Source of the DNA: Phialophora verrucosa
Taxonomy: Eukaryota > Ascomycota > Eurotiomycetes > Chaetothyriales > Herpotrichiellaceae
Reading direction: 5' to 3'
Length of the DNA: 64,000 nt
Assembly (NCBI GenBank): GCA_002099365.1
Contig: MSED01000002.1
Coordinates: 2,604,001 to 2,668,000, forward strand
Shown here: positions 54,687 to 64,000 of the stretch, piece after piece
Layout: the number at the start of each line of letters is the position of its first letter
Position numbering within the stretch: position 1 is the stretch's first letter
Program-made: the position numbers and the translations under genes
Notes under the pieces: model-generated
The model's input: the letters and a program-made list of their open reading frames with translations, nothing else
Databases searched by the model: none
Told to the model about the DNA's origin: nothing

Positions 54687-57393
54687 CTAATGGCCAGAGC
54701 CATAGCTGCCGCTCCATCCTCCTCGAGCGCCTCCATAGCCGCCATAGCCGCCGAAGGCATTGTTGGAACCATAGCTGCCGTATGCGGTGTTCTGGTGACT
54801 GTTCTGGTGACTGGCGGCAACGTTACCACCGTACTGAGGATAGCCACCAAATGCCTGCTGCGCAGAGTGCTGCGATGGTGGAGGCAAGCCACCCTGTTGT
54901 GCCGGGAAACCACTGTTGACCGCAGATCCAGGACGTCCACCTTGCATCGAAGGGCTCGGTCCTGATCCTTTGGCAGGATCTTCGGCGTGCGCACCGTGCT
55001 GTTGCCCTAGGCCCTGTGGTTGTCCGAACCCAGATGATGATCGTCCAAAGGGGTCAGGCATGCCACCGAACCCGGCATTGGCAGCCGCACCCTGTTGAGC
55101 TTCGGAAGGTTGAGCAGAGCCAGCCCGGCCATAACCCGCCTCTCGACCAAATGTGCCGACGTTTGCTGGAGATGAAGCGTGTTCGTAGGAGTAACCTTGC
55201 TGAGGTTGACCATACATGTTCGATTTGTACGTGCTGCCGTAGTGATTTTGACCATAGTTGTACTGTTGCTGACTGCTGTAGTAATCGCTATCCTGACGAC
55301 GTACATCATCAAACATTGGTCGATTTGCTCCGTAACGATGGTTCACATTGCCCATGTAGTTTGCAGCGTACTGTGGATACTGCTGATTGTATGCGTTGGG
55401 GTAGCCGTATCCAGGATATCCGTGACCTTGGTTTTGTTGCACGTGACCCGCTTGTTGCTGGGTGTGTTGTGCAGGCAAGCCGGGTGCGGGAGTGTTATTG
55501 CCACTTCCTTGTGTTTCCTGCTGACCCATAGCATGCTGCTGAGGGCGTGACGTGGTGTAGTGAGCTTGAGTATCAGGTGCCGAAGTGCCAAAAGCACTGC
55601 CGCTTCGTTGAGCATCTTGGCCATGACCGTAACCGTAGTAGTTGTAGGCATCGCGGCCGTAGTATGCCGAAAAGTCTGGTTGGGTGGTGGCAGTAGAGGG
55701 TTGGCTGGGGACCTGGTTGGAGAAGGGTTCCTGTGTCGGCGCTTGAGTCGTCTGTGGTTGCGGTTGACCGAATGGGTCGTACGCCTTCTGGCCTTGGCCA
55801 TAGCGGTACTGATCCGCATATGCCGAAGCAGACTGAGGTGATGGTTCGGGCGCTTGTTGAGGAGCGGGAGGCAGACCAGCTGCTTGTCGCTGGGCAGTCG
55901 ATGGTGCTTCGGCTATAGGTTGACTTGAAACTGGGGCCGGTGTCTGCTGCGCTTCAGGTAGGGCTGGTGGAAGCGAAGCACGTGGAGCAGCTGGCGAGTC
56001 GTCGGGAAGCTGAGTTCGAGTCTCTGGCTCCTCTCTGTCTTCATCCACATCAACGTCGTCCGCGCCCAATCCCAGCTTGCCAAATTGTACCGCCGCCTTC
56101 TCAATCGCGTGATTCCCGGGCATAACCACTGCCTCTTGTTGTTCCATGACCTTCCTTGCAAAGCTTGCTGATCGGCTTGCACCTCCGGTAGCCTTTAGCG
56201 CAGTAGCATGATAGCCTGACAGGGGAACTCGGGGAGCGATCTTTGAGTCAGCCGGCGCGAGGGGATCTAGGGTGCTCGCAACGGTACTGATTTGAGTGGC
56301 AGATTCGGGCGGGTGGGAGGTGTCCGGGAGTTTTTCCAAATTGTGCTCTGTGAGTTCATCTTTTGAAGGGGTAAGCTCTCGTCCTGTGTCTGAATGTGGC
56401 GCAGAGGGCAGCTCACTCGGTCCATCCTCATTGACATCGACCGCTTCGATTGGTGGCGGTAGAGCCGGCTCTGGCGTCTCAACAGCCGGAACCTCGATCG
56501 TGGGCTCAGGCTCTGCTTGGACGACGGATTCTTCGGGTTGCGCTGGCGGAGGAGGGGGTGCGACAGCCTTCTTGGGAGCTGGTGCCGGTGTTGGCTTAGC
56601 GAACAATCCCGCCCATCCACCCGGCTTGACGGTAGACGGCGCAGCACTTGAAGCTGGCTTAGGTTCTTCGGTTTGAAGAGAAGACAATGAATCTTTGCCA
56701 GGCTCGTTTGCCCAGTCGTCTGTAGCATGTGCTGGGTTGTCGCCATTGGGAGGAGCAGGATCAGGAGTGGTATCCCAGCCTCCGACAGCCTCGACGTTGG
56801 TGGTAGGAAGGGTATCCGAACCGTCGACAGTCGATTTGGTACCATTTGTGTGAGCAGCAGATCCTGATTTTGCGCCACGGCCGCCTCTAGCGCCGCGCTC
56901 AGCACCACGACCTCTTCCTCGACCTTCAAACCCCCCACGACCACGACCTCGAGTAGCGGTTTCGGTTGACGCGGGAGTGGCATCTTTGGCCTTTGCATGT
57001 TTCTTCTTGACCTCGCCCCACTGTGAGATTGAACCTGGACATGGACGGTCAGCAAGAAGGTTGACAATGAGTGTGTAGCTTTTCCTTACCACTTGAGATG
57101 CGGTCGAAAGCATTTTCGACGTCGCCGTCAGTCTCGTTCAAGGCGTAGACCAGGTCCTGATCACTCCAGCCAGGGCAGATTTCCTTGAGCAGAGGGACTC
57201 GATCGCCGAATTTCCTGAGCAATTCACCGACTTCGCCCTGATCTTCCAGCGGAGCGAGAGGGGTGTTCTCTTGCTCGTTGTCTGGTTTGTGTTGACTTCT
57301 GGATGGGTTTCGTGTGCCACGAAATCCGCCTCGACCACCTCTGAAGCCGCCGCGACCTCTAGTGCCGCCTCCGCGGCTTTGAACTTCGGCCAT
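54687..57393 (-). CDS. DEF1: DEF1-type RNA polymerase II degradation factor
   Basis: Two exons, 57393-57090 and 57034-54687, give about 883 residues. The 55-nt intron starts GTAAGG, has a GCTGAC branch site and ends CCAG. The N-terminus is an RGG-rich tract (residues 7-27), followed by a CUE domain at about 55-100 (LLKEICPGWSDQDLVYALNE), which binds ubiquitin. A second RGG stretch follows the intron, then a long disordered region turning Gln/Tyr/Gly-rich (residues about 560-883). This is the DEF1 layout: in yeast the protein recruits elongin-cullin ligase to stalled, ubiquitylated RNA polymerase II, and proteasomal clipping of the Q-rich tail moves it into the nucleus. Low-complexity tails make exact orthology uncertain. 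Confidence 0.86.
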
Positions 57394-57833
57394 TGGTGTA
57401 GGTTTGGGTGTGATGGGGTGGTGAAGAGGCAGGGAGATGCGGGCTCAGTTGAGCGAAGGGTGAACAGGCGGCGACAATGACGTGATATTAGTGGAAGTCG
57501 CAGCTACTGGAAGAGCAGCTGGCTCCTGAGAGAAGAGCTGTCACCGGGTGAGGCAAGTACAAGGGGTGAGGTGAAAGTAAAAGCACGACGATCCAATGTT
57601 GACATGAATGTATGAGAAGGACACATTCAAAAGGCTACAAGTTTCTAGCCGCAGATTTCTGGGGGAAGGTTCCTCGCCAAGCTCCCGCTGGCGCAAGCCC
57701 AAAAGGTGCGACAGTGGCGCCCTCGTTCCTGGCCCAGGCCTCCCCACACATTCCCATACCACTTGATCGGACTCACTGCGATCAATGACACTCTGTAGCA
57801 TCCAGCAATGATTGAGGTCTGACTGGCTTCAAG
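57394..57833. promoter_or_regulatory. Divergent promoter, DEF1 / predicted mitochondrial protein
   Basis: A 440-nt gap between two divergent start codons, both apparently housekeeping genes. No specific site can be named. Confidence 0.5.
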
Positions 57834-59132
57834 ATGAGGCTCAGCTCTTCTCTCTACATCCGCAAGCTGCTCGCCTCAATTCACCCTCCGATATCACCGC
57901 AGTCTCCGCGCGAGTCCAAGCAGCTGCTCAATGTCCTCGAATCCGCCTTCCAACGACGTCTAGATGAGAAGCATCCATCTCCTAAAGCCGGCCACGATGC
58001 TCAGCACGCCGCCGAGTCAATCCCCGATCCTGCTCAGAGGGTGACCCATTCCACGCACTCACACCTAGATACCATTCTCGGTCATCCCCTCTTCAAGCAA
58101 CAGTCTCTTACATTTCTCCAAACCCGCGGCCTGGCTGCAACGGCGGTGAAGACCTTCGACAACGCCCTTCTGAAGAAGGCCCTTGACTCATACCTCGTTC
58201 AGTCATGCGCCATTCAATATCTGCAAGGCCGCGAGAAGCGAGGCAGCCTATCAAACAAAGACGAAGGACTGGCTCCGAGACTGGCCCGTTGGTTTAATGC
58301 TATGACGGGCCCGGAAAAGAAAGATCTCTTGCTCAATGCGAAGTACATGGACCCTCTTGTGTCTGTCATGTATGTTGATGGCTACGAACGGGAAGTTTGG
58401 CAATGGCTGCAGGTTCTTTACGAATGTTCCTTCAACAATTTCACCTTCATCACCAGCGACGAATCTGTTCCAGATGCTATGGTTTATTTGCGAGCCGAGG
58501 ACCGGCTTGTGTCTCTCATGATCAAGGAAACAGCTCGCCGGAGTCGGCTACAGGAGGCTGTTCAACTTTACACACAAGCCTATGAATACCGGTTGAAGTC
58601 CATTTTGTCGAAGGATAAATCCGCTCCGGAACCACTCCCTCACTCCTGGCGCCAAGTGGCTGGAGCAATCCTGTTACAGAACAACTTGAGCGGAAAACGC
58701 GTGGCCGCGCCTCTTTACGACTTGCTGTTGAGATACGGTCTTACCATTGATCATTCTCCTTTTGACCCTGCCATTCTCCAGATCTATCATCCTGCCTCTC
58801 CGTCAGCAAATGTCTTGTATCAGAAGCTGAGAAGCTCATCATTCGTCGACGACTTCTCCAAGTGGCAGAAAAGCCCCAACAAGCTGGTGCGGAAGATCTT
58901 GCTGGGGTCAATCCTTGACGCTGCCGAACTATCTCTGAAACAAGGTCATGACCATCAAGCTCGCGAATTTCTCCAATTTGCAGAAAGGACATATCCGGAC
59001 TTCTTGCGCCCCCACGAAGAAGAGGCTAATACGGCCGAAAGACTGCAATTGGCACGTCAAGAGATGCTCGTCAAGAAAGAATTCCGCTCGTCTGGTTATG
59101 CTACACCGCCTGAGTTGCAGGTACTAGTGTGA
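57834..59132 (+). CDS. Fungal protein of unknown function, probably mitochondrial
   Basis: Single-exon 432-residue frame. The N-terminus (MRLSSSLYIRKLLASI) is basic, Ser-rich and free of acidic residues, fitting a mitochondrial presequence. The rest is predicted helical with repeated helix pairs (for example residues 200-330), somewhat like a TPR/PPR-type solenoid, but without a clear repeat consensus. No membrane helix. I do not recognise the family; a role in mitochondrial gene expression would be a guess. Clean start, stop and amino-acid composition support a real gene. Confidence 0.8.
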   Translation: MRLSSSLYIRKLLASIHPPISPQSPRESKQLLNVLESAFQRRLDEKHPSPKAGHDAQHAAESIPDPAQRVTHSTHSHLDTILGHPLFKQQSLTFLQTRGLAATAVKTFDNALLKKALDSYLVQSCAIQYLQGREKRGSLSNKDEGLAPRLARWFNAMTGPEKKDLLLNAKYMDPLVSVMYVDGYEREVWQWLQVLYECSFNNFTFITSDESVPDAMVYLRAEDRLVSLMIKETARRSRLQEAVQLYTQAYEYRLKSILSKDKSAPEPLPHSWRQVAGAILLQNNLSGKRVAAPLYDLLLRYGLTIDHSPFDPAILQIYHPASPSANVLYQKLRSSSFVDDFSKWQKSPNKLVRKILLGSILDAAELSLKQGHDHQAREFLQFAERTYPDFLRPHEEEANTAERLQLARQEMLVKKEFRSSGYATPPELQVLV

Positions 59133-59899
59133 GCTCCGGTCAAAAAAGGATACACTTGGCGAACGAAAGTTATTACTCATGAGAGAATTCTCGAGGTCCT
59201 ACCCTCGCTGAGGGTTCTGCTTCATTCTTCGGCTTTTGATTAAGCCATTTAAATGATGCAAAGCGTCAAAACCAGTTACCCAACGCTGGTAAGACAGCAA
59301 GGCTCCCTGCTTCAGCCGCAGAATATGGAGAGCTGTTATAGCATTGCAGGTAAACATGAAGACGATGCAGATAGATGCACGTCAGGAAGTTCTCGTCCGG
59401 GCAGTCAACGGCAAACTGCATTTAGCTGCCGATTTGATGCCTGCGGCACGACTGTGACTGAACGGAGGCATTATTGTGAAAATATGCTGAGCTGAACAGA
59501 GTCACAGCTGCCGAGACGCAACATCGCAGCCGCGAGACGAGGAGACGAGGGGCTAAGCAAAGCCAGACGAAGAGGAAGTACAGAGGAGGGTTGTACACGA
59601 CAGGGCATTTTGAAGGGACAGCCCGAAGAGAGATCTCACGGAGGTGAGAGGCATGCCAGGGAGCTGGCCACGACGAAGCGATATTGTTATTCAAGCGACT
59701 TTTCGAGGCGCCCAAGTTACAATACAATGGCCATCCCATTCATATCTTGTTCCTATTCCCACTTCGACATTTTGCGTTCCATACATCGCCGATGCAACCT
59801 AATCGCAGCCAGGCCATTGGCCCTGTCGACGCCCTCGCTAAAAGACACATTCCCAAGCACGAAATAGATATCCTCTCGAGCCGAGTACTTTCTTCCCCC
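59133..59899. other. Intergenic, tail-to-tail
   Basis: 767 nt between convergent genes. Short frames only; nothing recognisable. Confidence 0.4.
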
Positions 59900-61117
59900 T
59901 TAGGGCATCCCAACCCCATTCTCGCGCACGTACCTGGCCGCCTCGTCATGACACTTTCCCAGCCTGTTTTCGCCCAGCCAACTTCCCTCCTCTTCACATT
60001 TGGGATCGTCCCACCTCAATCCGACCCCCCAGACGCGGTCAACGGGACTGCCCTCGACGAACTTCCTCAGCTGTATTTCGGTCATTTCTCCGTCTAGGTT
60101 TCCGTGCTTGGGTCGTCCACCACCTCCTCCTCCTTTCCCGTCTTCATTTGCCATTTCTCCATTTTCGGGACCTGTCGGCGCAGTGTTGTCGGGATCAGCA
60201 CTGGTATTGCCAGTTTCCACATGTTTATTATTCCGCGTGGACTGGCCGGCCCGCGGGATCGCTCTGCCTGCGAAATCGTACAGGGCTCTCAGTTCGGGAT
60301 CGACCTCGGCGCGAGCAATGCATGCACAGACGACGACATGGACGCTCGCGGGGGTCCAGACGCGCTCGTCGAAGCCCCCGCACTGGCGGCCTAGGGCCTT
60401 CTGTTCCTTCGGATCACTGGCGCGCAGGACGGAGAGGATCGTGAAGTTCGCGGCCCGCAATCTCGGGAGCGTCTCGCTTTCCTCGGTGGCCGGGTCCGGG
60501 AAGAAGCCAGCCGTGGTGGACGCTCGCTCGTGGAAGGCCGTCAGCTTCTGGCAGAGTGTCTCGGCGTGCTCGTCCGGCATGCGTTCCGTCAAGGGTTCGG
60601 ACTTTTGGTGCCGCTCGAAGAGCCAGCCCTTGCACGCCATCATGACTTGCTCGCCGCAGTTGAAGCCATGCCGTGCGAGGAGCCTGGTGCTGAGGGCTCG
60701 CTCGCTGGGGTGAGGTATGCCCGTCGCGTCGAGGCGAGGGAGGAGAAGGTCCAGAACGCGCCGTCCTGAGAAGGTCGACTGCTTGTTGGAGCTCGTCCCG
60801 ACGTGCCAGTTCGAGAGTGGACCGGACCAGAACAGGACGTGCCGGTGGGTGATTTTTGTGTTGGGCAAGCGAGGGATAGGGATATCAGACTCTGTGGGCT
60901 GGCGGGCCGGTGAGGAGGAGGATGAGTGTGATTGGTTTTCCGTCGCTCCTACTGTGCCCGAGAGCGACGCGGGGGGCAAGTTGCGGGATTGTCTCCCTTT
61001 GTTTTGGCTCTTTTTAGGCTGTTCCTGGACCGTCCTTGTGGCTGTGGAGGCGGGTTTGGTGTCGCGGGACGCGTTCCTCATGCGACGATGTTGTTCTTCG
61101 ATGTGCTTGGGAGACAT
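59900..61117 (-). CDS. NADAR-domain protein (YbiA-like ADP-ribose N-glycosidase fold)
   Basis: Single-exon 405-residue frame. Residues about 93-370 carry the NADAR blocks in order: FWSGPLSNW, FNCGEQVMMACKGWLF, ALGRQCGGFDERVW, then VEGSPVDRVWGVGL and WLGENRLGKCHDEAARYV. The family cleaves N-glycosidic bonds in riboflavin intermediates or, in other members, removes ADP-ribose from guanine in nucleic acid. The first ~85 residues are a Ser/Arg-rich disordered tail. Two insertions enlarge the domain: one between the first two blocks, and about 60 residues with a Gly run before VEGSP. The key Glu, Trp, Asp and Lys positions of the blocks are retained, so activity is plausible. Orthologue role in fungi unknown. 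Confidence 0.85.
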   Translation of the reverse strand: MSPKHIEEQHRRMRNASRDTKPASTATRTVQEQPKKSQNKGRQSRNLPPASLSGTVGATENQSHSSSSSPARQPTESDIPIPRLPNTKITHRHVLFWSGPLSNWHVGTSSNKQSTFSGRRVLDLLLPRLDATGIPHPSERALSTRLLARHGFNCGEQVMMACKGWLFERHQKSEPLTERMPDEHAETLCQKLTAFHERASTTAGFFPDPATEESETLPRLRAANFTILSVLRASDPKEQKALGRQCGGFDERVWTPASVHVVVCACIARAEVDPELRALYDFAGRAIPRAGQSTRNNKHVETGNTSADPDNTAPTGPENGEMANEDGKGGGGGGRPKHGNLDGEMTEIQLRKFVEGSPVDRVWGVGLRWDDPKCEEEGSWLGENRLGKCHDEAARYVRENGVGMP

Positions 61118-61804
61118 TATCGCGGTAAGGCCGTTGATGGGCGGGATGCCTGACGCTTGCAGGCTAGATGTTATTCGAGATGGCGCACGGGCGGAGCTCC
61201 TTGCTCTCCTGGCCAGAAAGTATCATAGACGGCGTAATCTTGAGCTGTACCAAGTTTTTGTTCGAAGTACTTGGGGCGGTCCTTCTGTGTGATGGTGGTT
61301 TGGGTGAATGATTGGTTCGTGAAAGAAAGGTGTCTGTACTCGTAGGTGAAGAGAAAGGGCACAGGACGGGGATATGTCTCATAGACGCATGCAAGGATGA
61401 GTAGATGGACACAGTTCAAAGTCGAGAAGCATCAGTACCAACCCTTTCGATCTACATATGAATGGTTCTCGGTCCAGAGACGGAGCTGTGAGTCAGAGCC
61501 CACCCTGATCGATACCATGGGCAGCGACTCATACAAATCTTATTTCCCGAAGTCATTTGTAGCATGTCCAATATTACTCCTATTGTTCCGCTCCAACAGC
61601 TATAACGAGCACGGCGGAAATGCCAGCTTGCCAGCCGAATAGCTGGTGTTTCGACGGAGTTGTTAAGTCGAAAGTCGAAGTGTGAAGTGCACGCCGACTT
61701 CGGCAAACAACGAGTCGATCATCTCCATTTGCTTCTGCCTGCAACTAGCAATCGTCTCTTCTGTGATGGATACTGTGCATGTCGACAATAAGCTGCACCA
61801 CTTC
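61118..61804. other. Promoter of the NADAR gene and GST 3' flank
   Basis: 687 nt. Overlapping short minus-strand frames (61164-61419) lack features. Nothing else seen. Confidence 0.4.
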
Positions 61805-62596
61805 CTATATCTTCGAAGGCTCGTCCTTATCTGTCCCCTTCAGGGAGTCGACTCTCTCCTTGGCGCCTTGGATCATCTTTACCAGCTCCTCTTCAGTGCG
61901 ATTCGACTCCGGAACCTTCCTTGCCCTCTGTACCGCTGGTCTCTCCTCGATTCGCTTCAGCCACTTTTCCACGCCCGGAAACTCAGTCATGTCGATATCA
62001 AGGAACAATGGTCCCGCTCGGGTCCAGGAGTAATTGGCCATGTCTGCAATGGTATACTTGTCACCGGCTAGCCAGTCCGCCCTGGAGAGGCGGAGTTCCA
62101 GAACGCCGTAGAGGCGCTTGGTTTCGTCGAGGTAGCGCTTGATACCGTAGGCTGAATATACCGGAGCAAAGGCGCGGAAGTGGTTCGCTTGTCCTGTTAT
62201 ACCTCGTCAGGAAGACATGAGCTGGAACGGTGGTGGCTTTATCTGACCTTGCATAGGACCAAGGCCGCCCATCTGGAACATCAACCAGCTCATCATCTCG
62301 TAGTAGAGCGCAGTACCATATTCGTACGTGAATTTCTTCTCTTTGTCATACAGATCGGTCAAGTATAGCATAATGGCCCCACTCTCAAAGACTCGCAAAT
62401 CGCCGTCCTTGAGCGCCGGAATACGACCGTTGGGATTGATCTCCAGAAACCAGTCCTGTTTCTGCTCATTGGTCCCGATGTTAATGGCTTTGACGTCGTA
62501 CTTGAGACCAAGTTCTTCCAGAACCATAGCTGGTTTTAGCCCATTTGGTGTGCCGGCCGTGTAAAGGGTCAAGGCGTTGTACGGGGGAGACGACAT
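61805..62596 (-). CDS. Glutathione S-transferase, URE2/GTT-like
   Basis: Two exons, 62596-62248 and 62193-61805, give about 245 residues. The 54-nt intron starts GTCAGA and ends AACAG; joining makes MQGQANHF. The thioredoxin-like half has LYTAGTPNGLKPAMVLEELG, NPNGRIPAL and ESGAIMLYL (the glutathione-binding SNAIL-type motif); the helical half has LAGDKYTIADMANYSW (N-capping box) and FPGVEKWLKRIEERPAV. It conjugates glutathione to electrophiles or reduces peroxides in the cytosol. An ATG at 62857, in frame without a stop, would add 87 residues rich in Arg/Ser with few acids, like a mitochondrial presequence, so the start is uncertain. Confidence 0.9.
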
Positions 62597-63508
62597 GGTG
62601 TTGGATCCGCGTTTGGACTTCCGTGTTGATCCTGCGTCTGGTGAGGGATCGAGTCGAAGGTGCTGCTTCCGGAAAGTTTGAAATGGTCGATGTTGCGACG
62701 GGAAGGTCTTTCCTTGAAATCCAGTAGTCGGTGTTCGTATAGGTGTGACAGGTGAGATGCTTCCCGAGCTTCTTATACCTCGTGTTGCATGCCTGGCTAG
62801 AAGAGTTTGGGAAAGAGTCAACCCAATGACATCCCCCACGGCGCGTGTTCTCCCCATGGATCTGGATTGCTCCCCCTCCTCAATATCTAGGCGTGCAGCA
62901 GTGCGGAATCTCTCGTATCACGGTAGTGGTACGACGCGGCTGGGGCCTAAAACCACTCACAAGGGACCTTGCTAGGTGTTCTTGACAGCACCGAGTTGGG
63001 AAGCTTCGTCCTGTGTTCTCCAAGCAGAGTTATTGGGCAGCTCAGTCCAGCAGACCTCGGAAATCGAGCTAGAGTGGGCCACCGACTAAGGTTGATATGG
63101 ATAAGAGACGACACTCCGGGGTGCTTTTGGCTAGGGGGAGGCCCGAGCTTACCAATCCATACCGACCTCAAGCTCTTTTTTCGTGCGGCTTCCAGTTGCC
63201 TACAAAATTAACACGCTCCACGAGCAAGGGTTATTGGTAATTCTCCTCCCAAATTGACACCTGCATGAATCGACACTCGTAATTCTTGCCTGCATTACCT
63301 GGCTGACGCTGACAGCCAGTCGGCCGAGACCTCACCAGACCCGATGCTGCCCTGAGTTTGGTAAAAAGCAGTTGTCTCTCGTTACCAATGTCAAGTCCAC
63401 TCGCTGCTCATAAGAAGCTACTAATACCAAAAAAGTTCGATTTTCTGGCCGTCTCGTTACTGCAGTCATCTCATCGGCTACCAGCCGCACCCTTCATTAA
63501 AGCTGCCG
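62597..63508. other. GST upstream region and OSBP-like 3' flank
   Basis: About 910 nt. Bases 62597-62857 may be coding if the longer GST form is used. The rest has no gene-like feature. Confidence 0.4.
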
Positions 63509-64000
63509 TCAAGTCGCTTGTCCTGCGCTTTGGTTCGTTGTGACGCGGCTCAACGGCGCTGAAGAACCATCTGGGTTTTCACCTAAAGCCAATAAGCCTT
63601 CCTTGGGGTGGAAAGGCTTGCTTGCCTTTGCAGCCTTCTGTTCATCATACCTCCAGACGCCAGCCGTCTTGTCTGGAGCGACGCCTTCCCAGCTATTGAT
63701 GCCGAAGCTTCCAGCAACCTTGACTAGGCTTTCGAACACCTGCTCGAGCTTGTCATTCGGATCTGCTTGTGAAAAGAATATTCTCTCCCACTCCCGCTTC
63801 TCTTCCTGCTCCTTCTTGCGCAACGACCGCTGAGCGTTCTCAATCCTGGACTTGTAATGTGCGACAGCATCCATATCGCCTTTCTCAATGCTTTGCGCTA
63901 CCTTTGACCAGGCTCTCCGGCTTTCCAAAACATCTTGCTCTTCAACCGGCGCTACATTGAGCTTGGAGAGCTTGGTGTCCGATGGCTTAAAGGTAAGGAT
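63509..64000 (-). CDS. Oxysterol-binding protein-related, C-terminal end (5' truncated by window)
   Basis: The frame is open from the window edge (64000) to a stop at 63511-63509, giving about 163 residues. Features match the end of the OSBP-related (ORD) domain: an SRRAWSKV helix, then a helix with GDMDAVAHYKSRIENAQRSL and a KKEQEEKREWERIFF run, which corresponds to the charged (E/Q)xxQR..R(K)..G(E)xWxPxWF region of Osh proteins. The final ~40 residues include VWRYDEQK and a short tail. OSBP-related proteins move sterols and phosphoinositide lipids between membranes at contact sites. N-terminal domains (PH, ankyrin, GOLD) cannot be judged. Confidence 0.8.
   Translation of the reverse strand: MLTFKPSDTKLSKLNVAPVEEQDVLESRRAWSKVAQSIEKGDMDAVAHYKSRIENAQRSLRKKEQEEKREWERIFFSQADPNDKLEQVFESLVKVAGSFGINSWEGVAPDKTAGVWRYDEQKAAKASKPFHPKEGLLALGENPDGSSAPLSRVTTNQSAGQAT

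Overview
The window is a piece of a filamentous ascomycete (Pezizomycotina) chromosome. Genes are mostly interrupted by short introns (about 50-180 nt) with GT..AG ends and CTAAC/CTGAC-like branch sites. The protein families are typical of this group: Zn2Cys6 regulator, HET domain, STAND-type N-terminal domain, DEF1, CSC1, secretory lipase. The abundance of SDR, Baeyer-Villiger, P450 and sugar-porter genes would suit a Eurotiomycete such as a black yeast of the Chaetothyriales, but that placement is a guess. I built the exon models by hand from splice consensus, reading phase and protein family resemblance; where exons are listed, all phases close to an uninterrupted frame.

Region 1 (1-17.3 kb) looks like an oxidative catabolic or metabolite gene cluster: the 3' end of a cytochrome P450, an MFS sugar-porter-type transporter, an SDR, a divergently transcribed Baeyer-Villiger monooxygenase, two more SDRs, a 10-exon Zn2Cys6 regulator and a second MFS transporter of the same family. 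The logic would be import, hydroxylation, alcohol to ketone, ketone to ester or lactone, under a local regulator. A ~0.5 kb inverted-repeat element lies between the last SDR and the regulator gene.

Region 2 (17.3-32 kb) is more accessory: a decayed ankyrin-type fragment, an unassigned single-pass membrane protein, a dynamin/Mx-like GTPase with an FG-nucleoporin-like tail, two secreted alpha/beta hydrolases, and a STAND-type N-terminal-domain protein with no visible NTPase.

Region 3 (33-64 kb) is mostly housekeeping: CSC1-type mechanosensitive channel, GrpB-like protein, bicupin oxalate decarboxylase-like protein, MUS81 nuclease, a four-TM membrane protein, a large disordered tail-anchored protein, DEF1, a predicted mitochondrial protein, a glutathione S-transferase and the end of an oxysterol-binding protein. 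A HET-domain protein, a type II NADH dehydrogenase-like protein and a NADAR-domain protein are mixed in.

I saw no tRNA, rRNA or CRISPR. The strongest candidates for follow-up are the P450/SDR/BVMO/regulator cluster, the dynamin-FG fusion, the NADAR protein and the inverted-repeat element.
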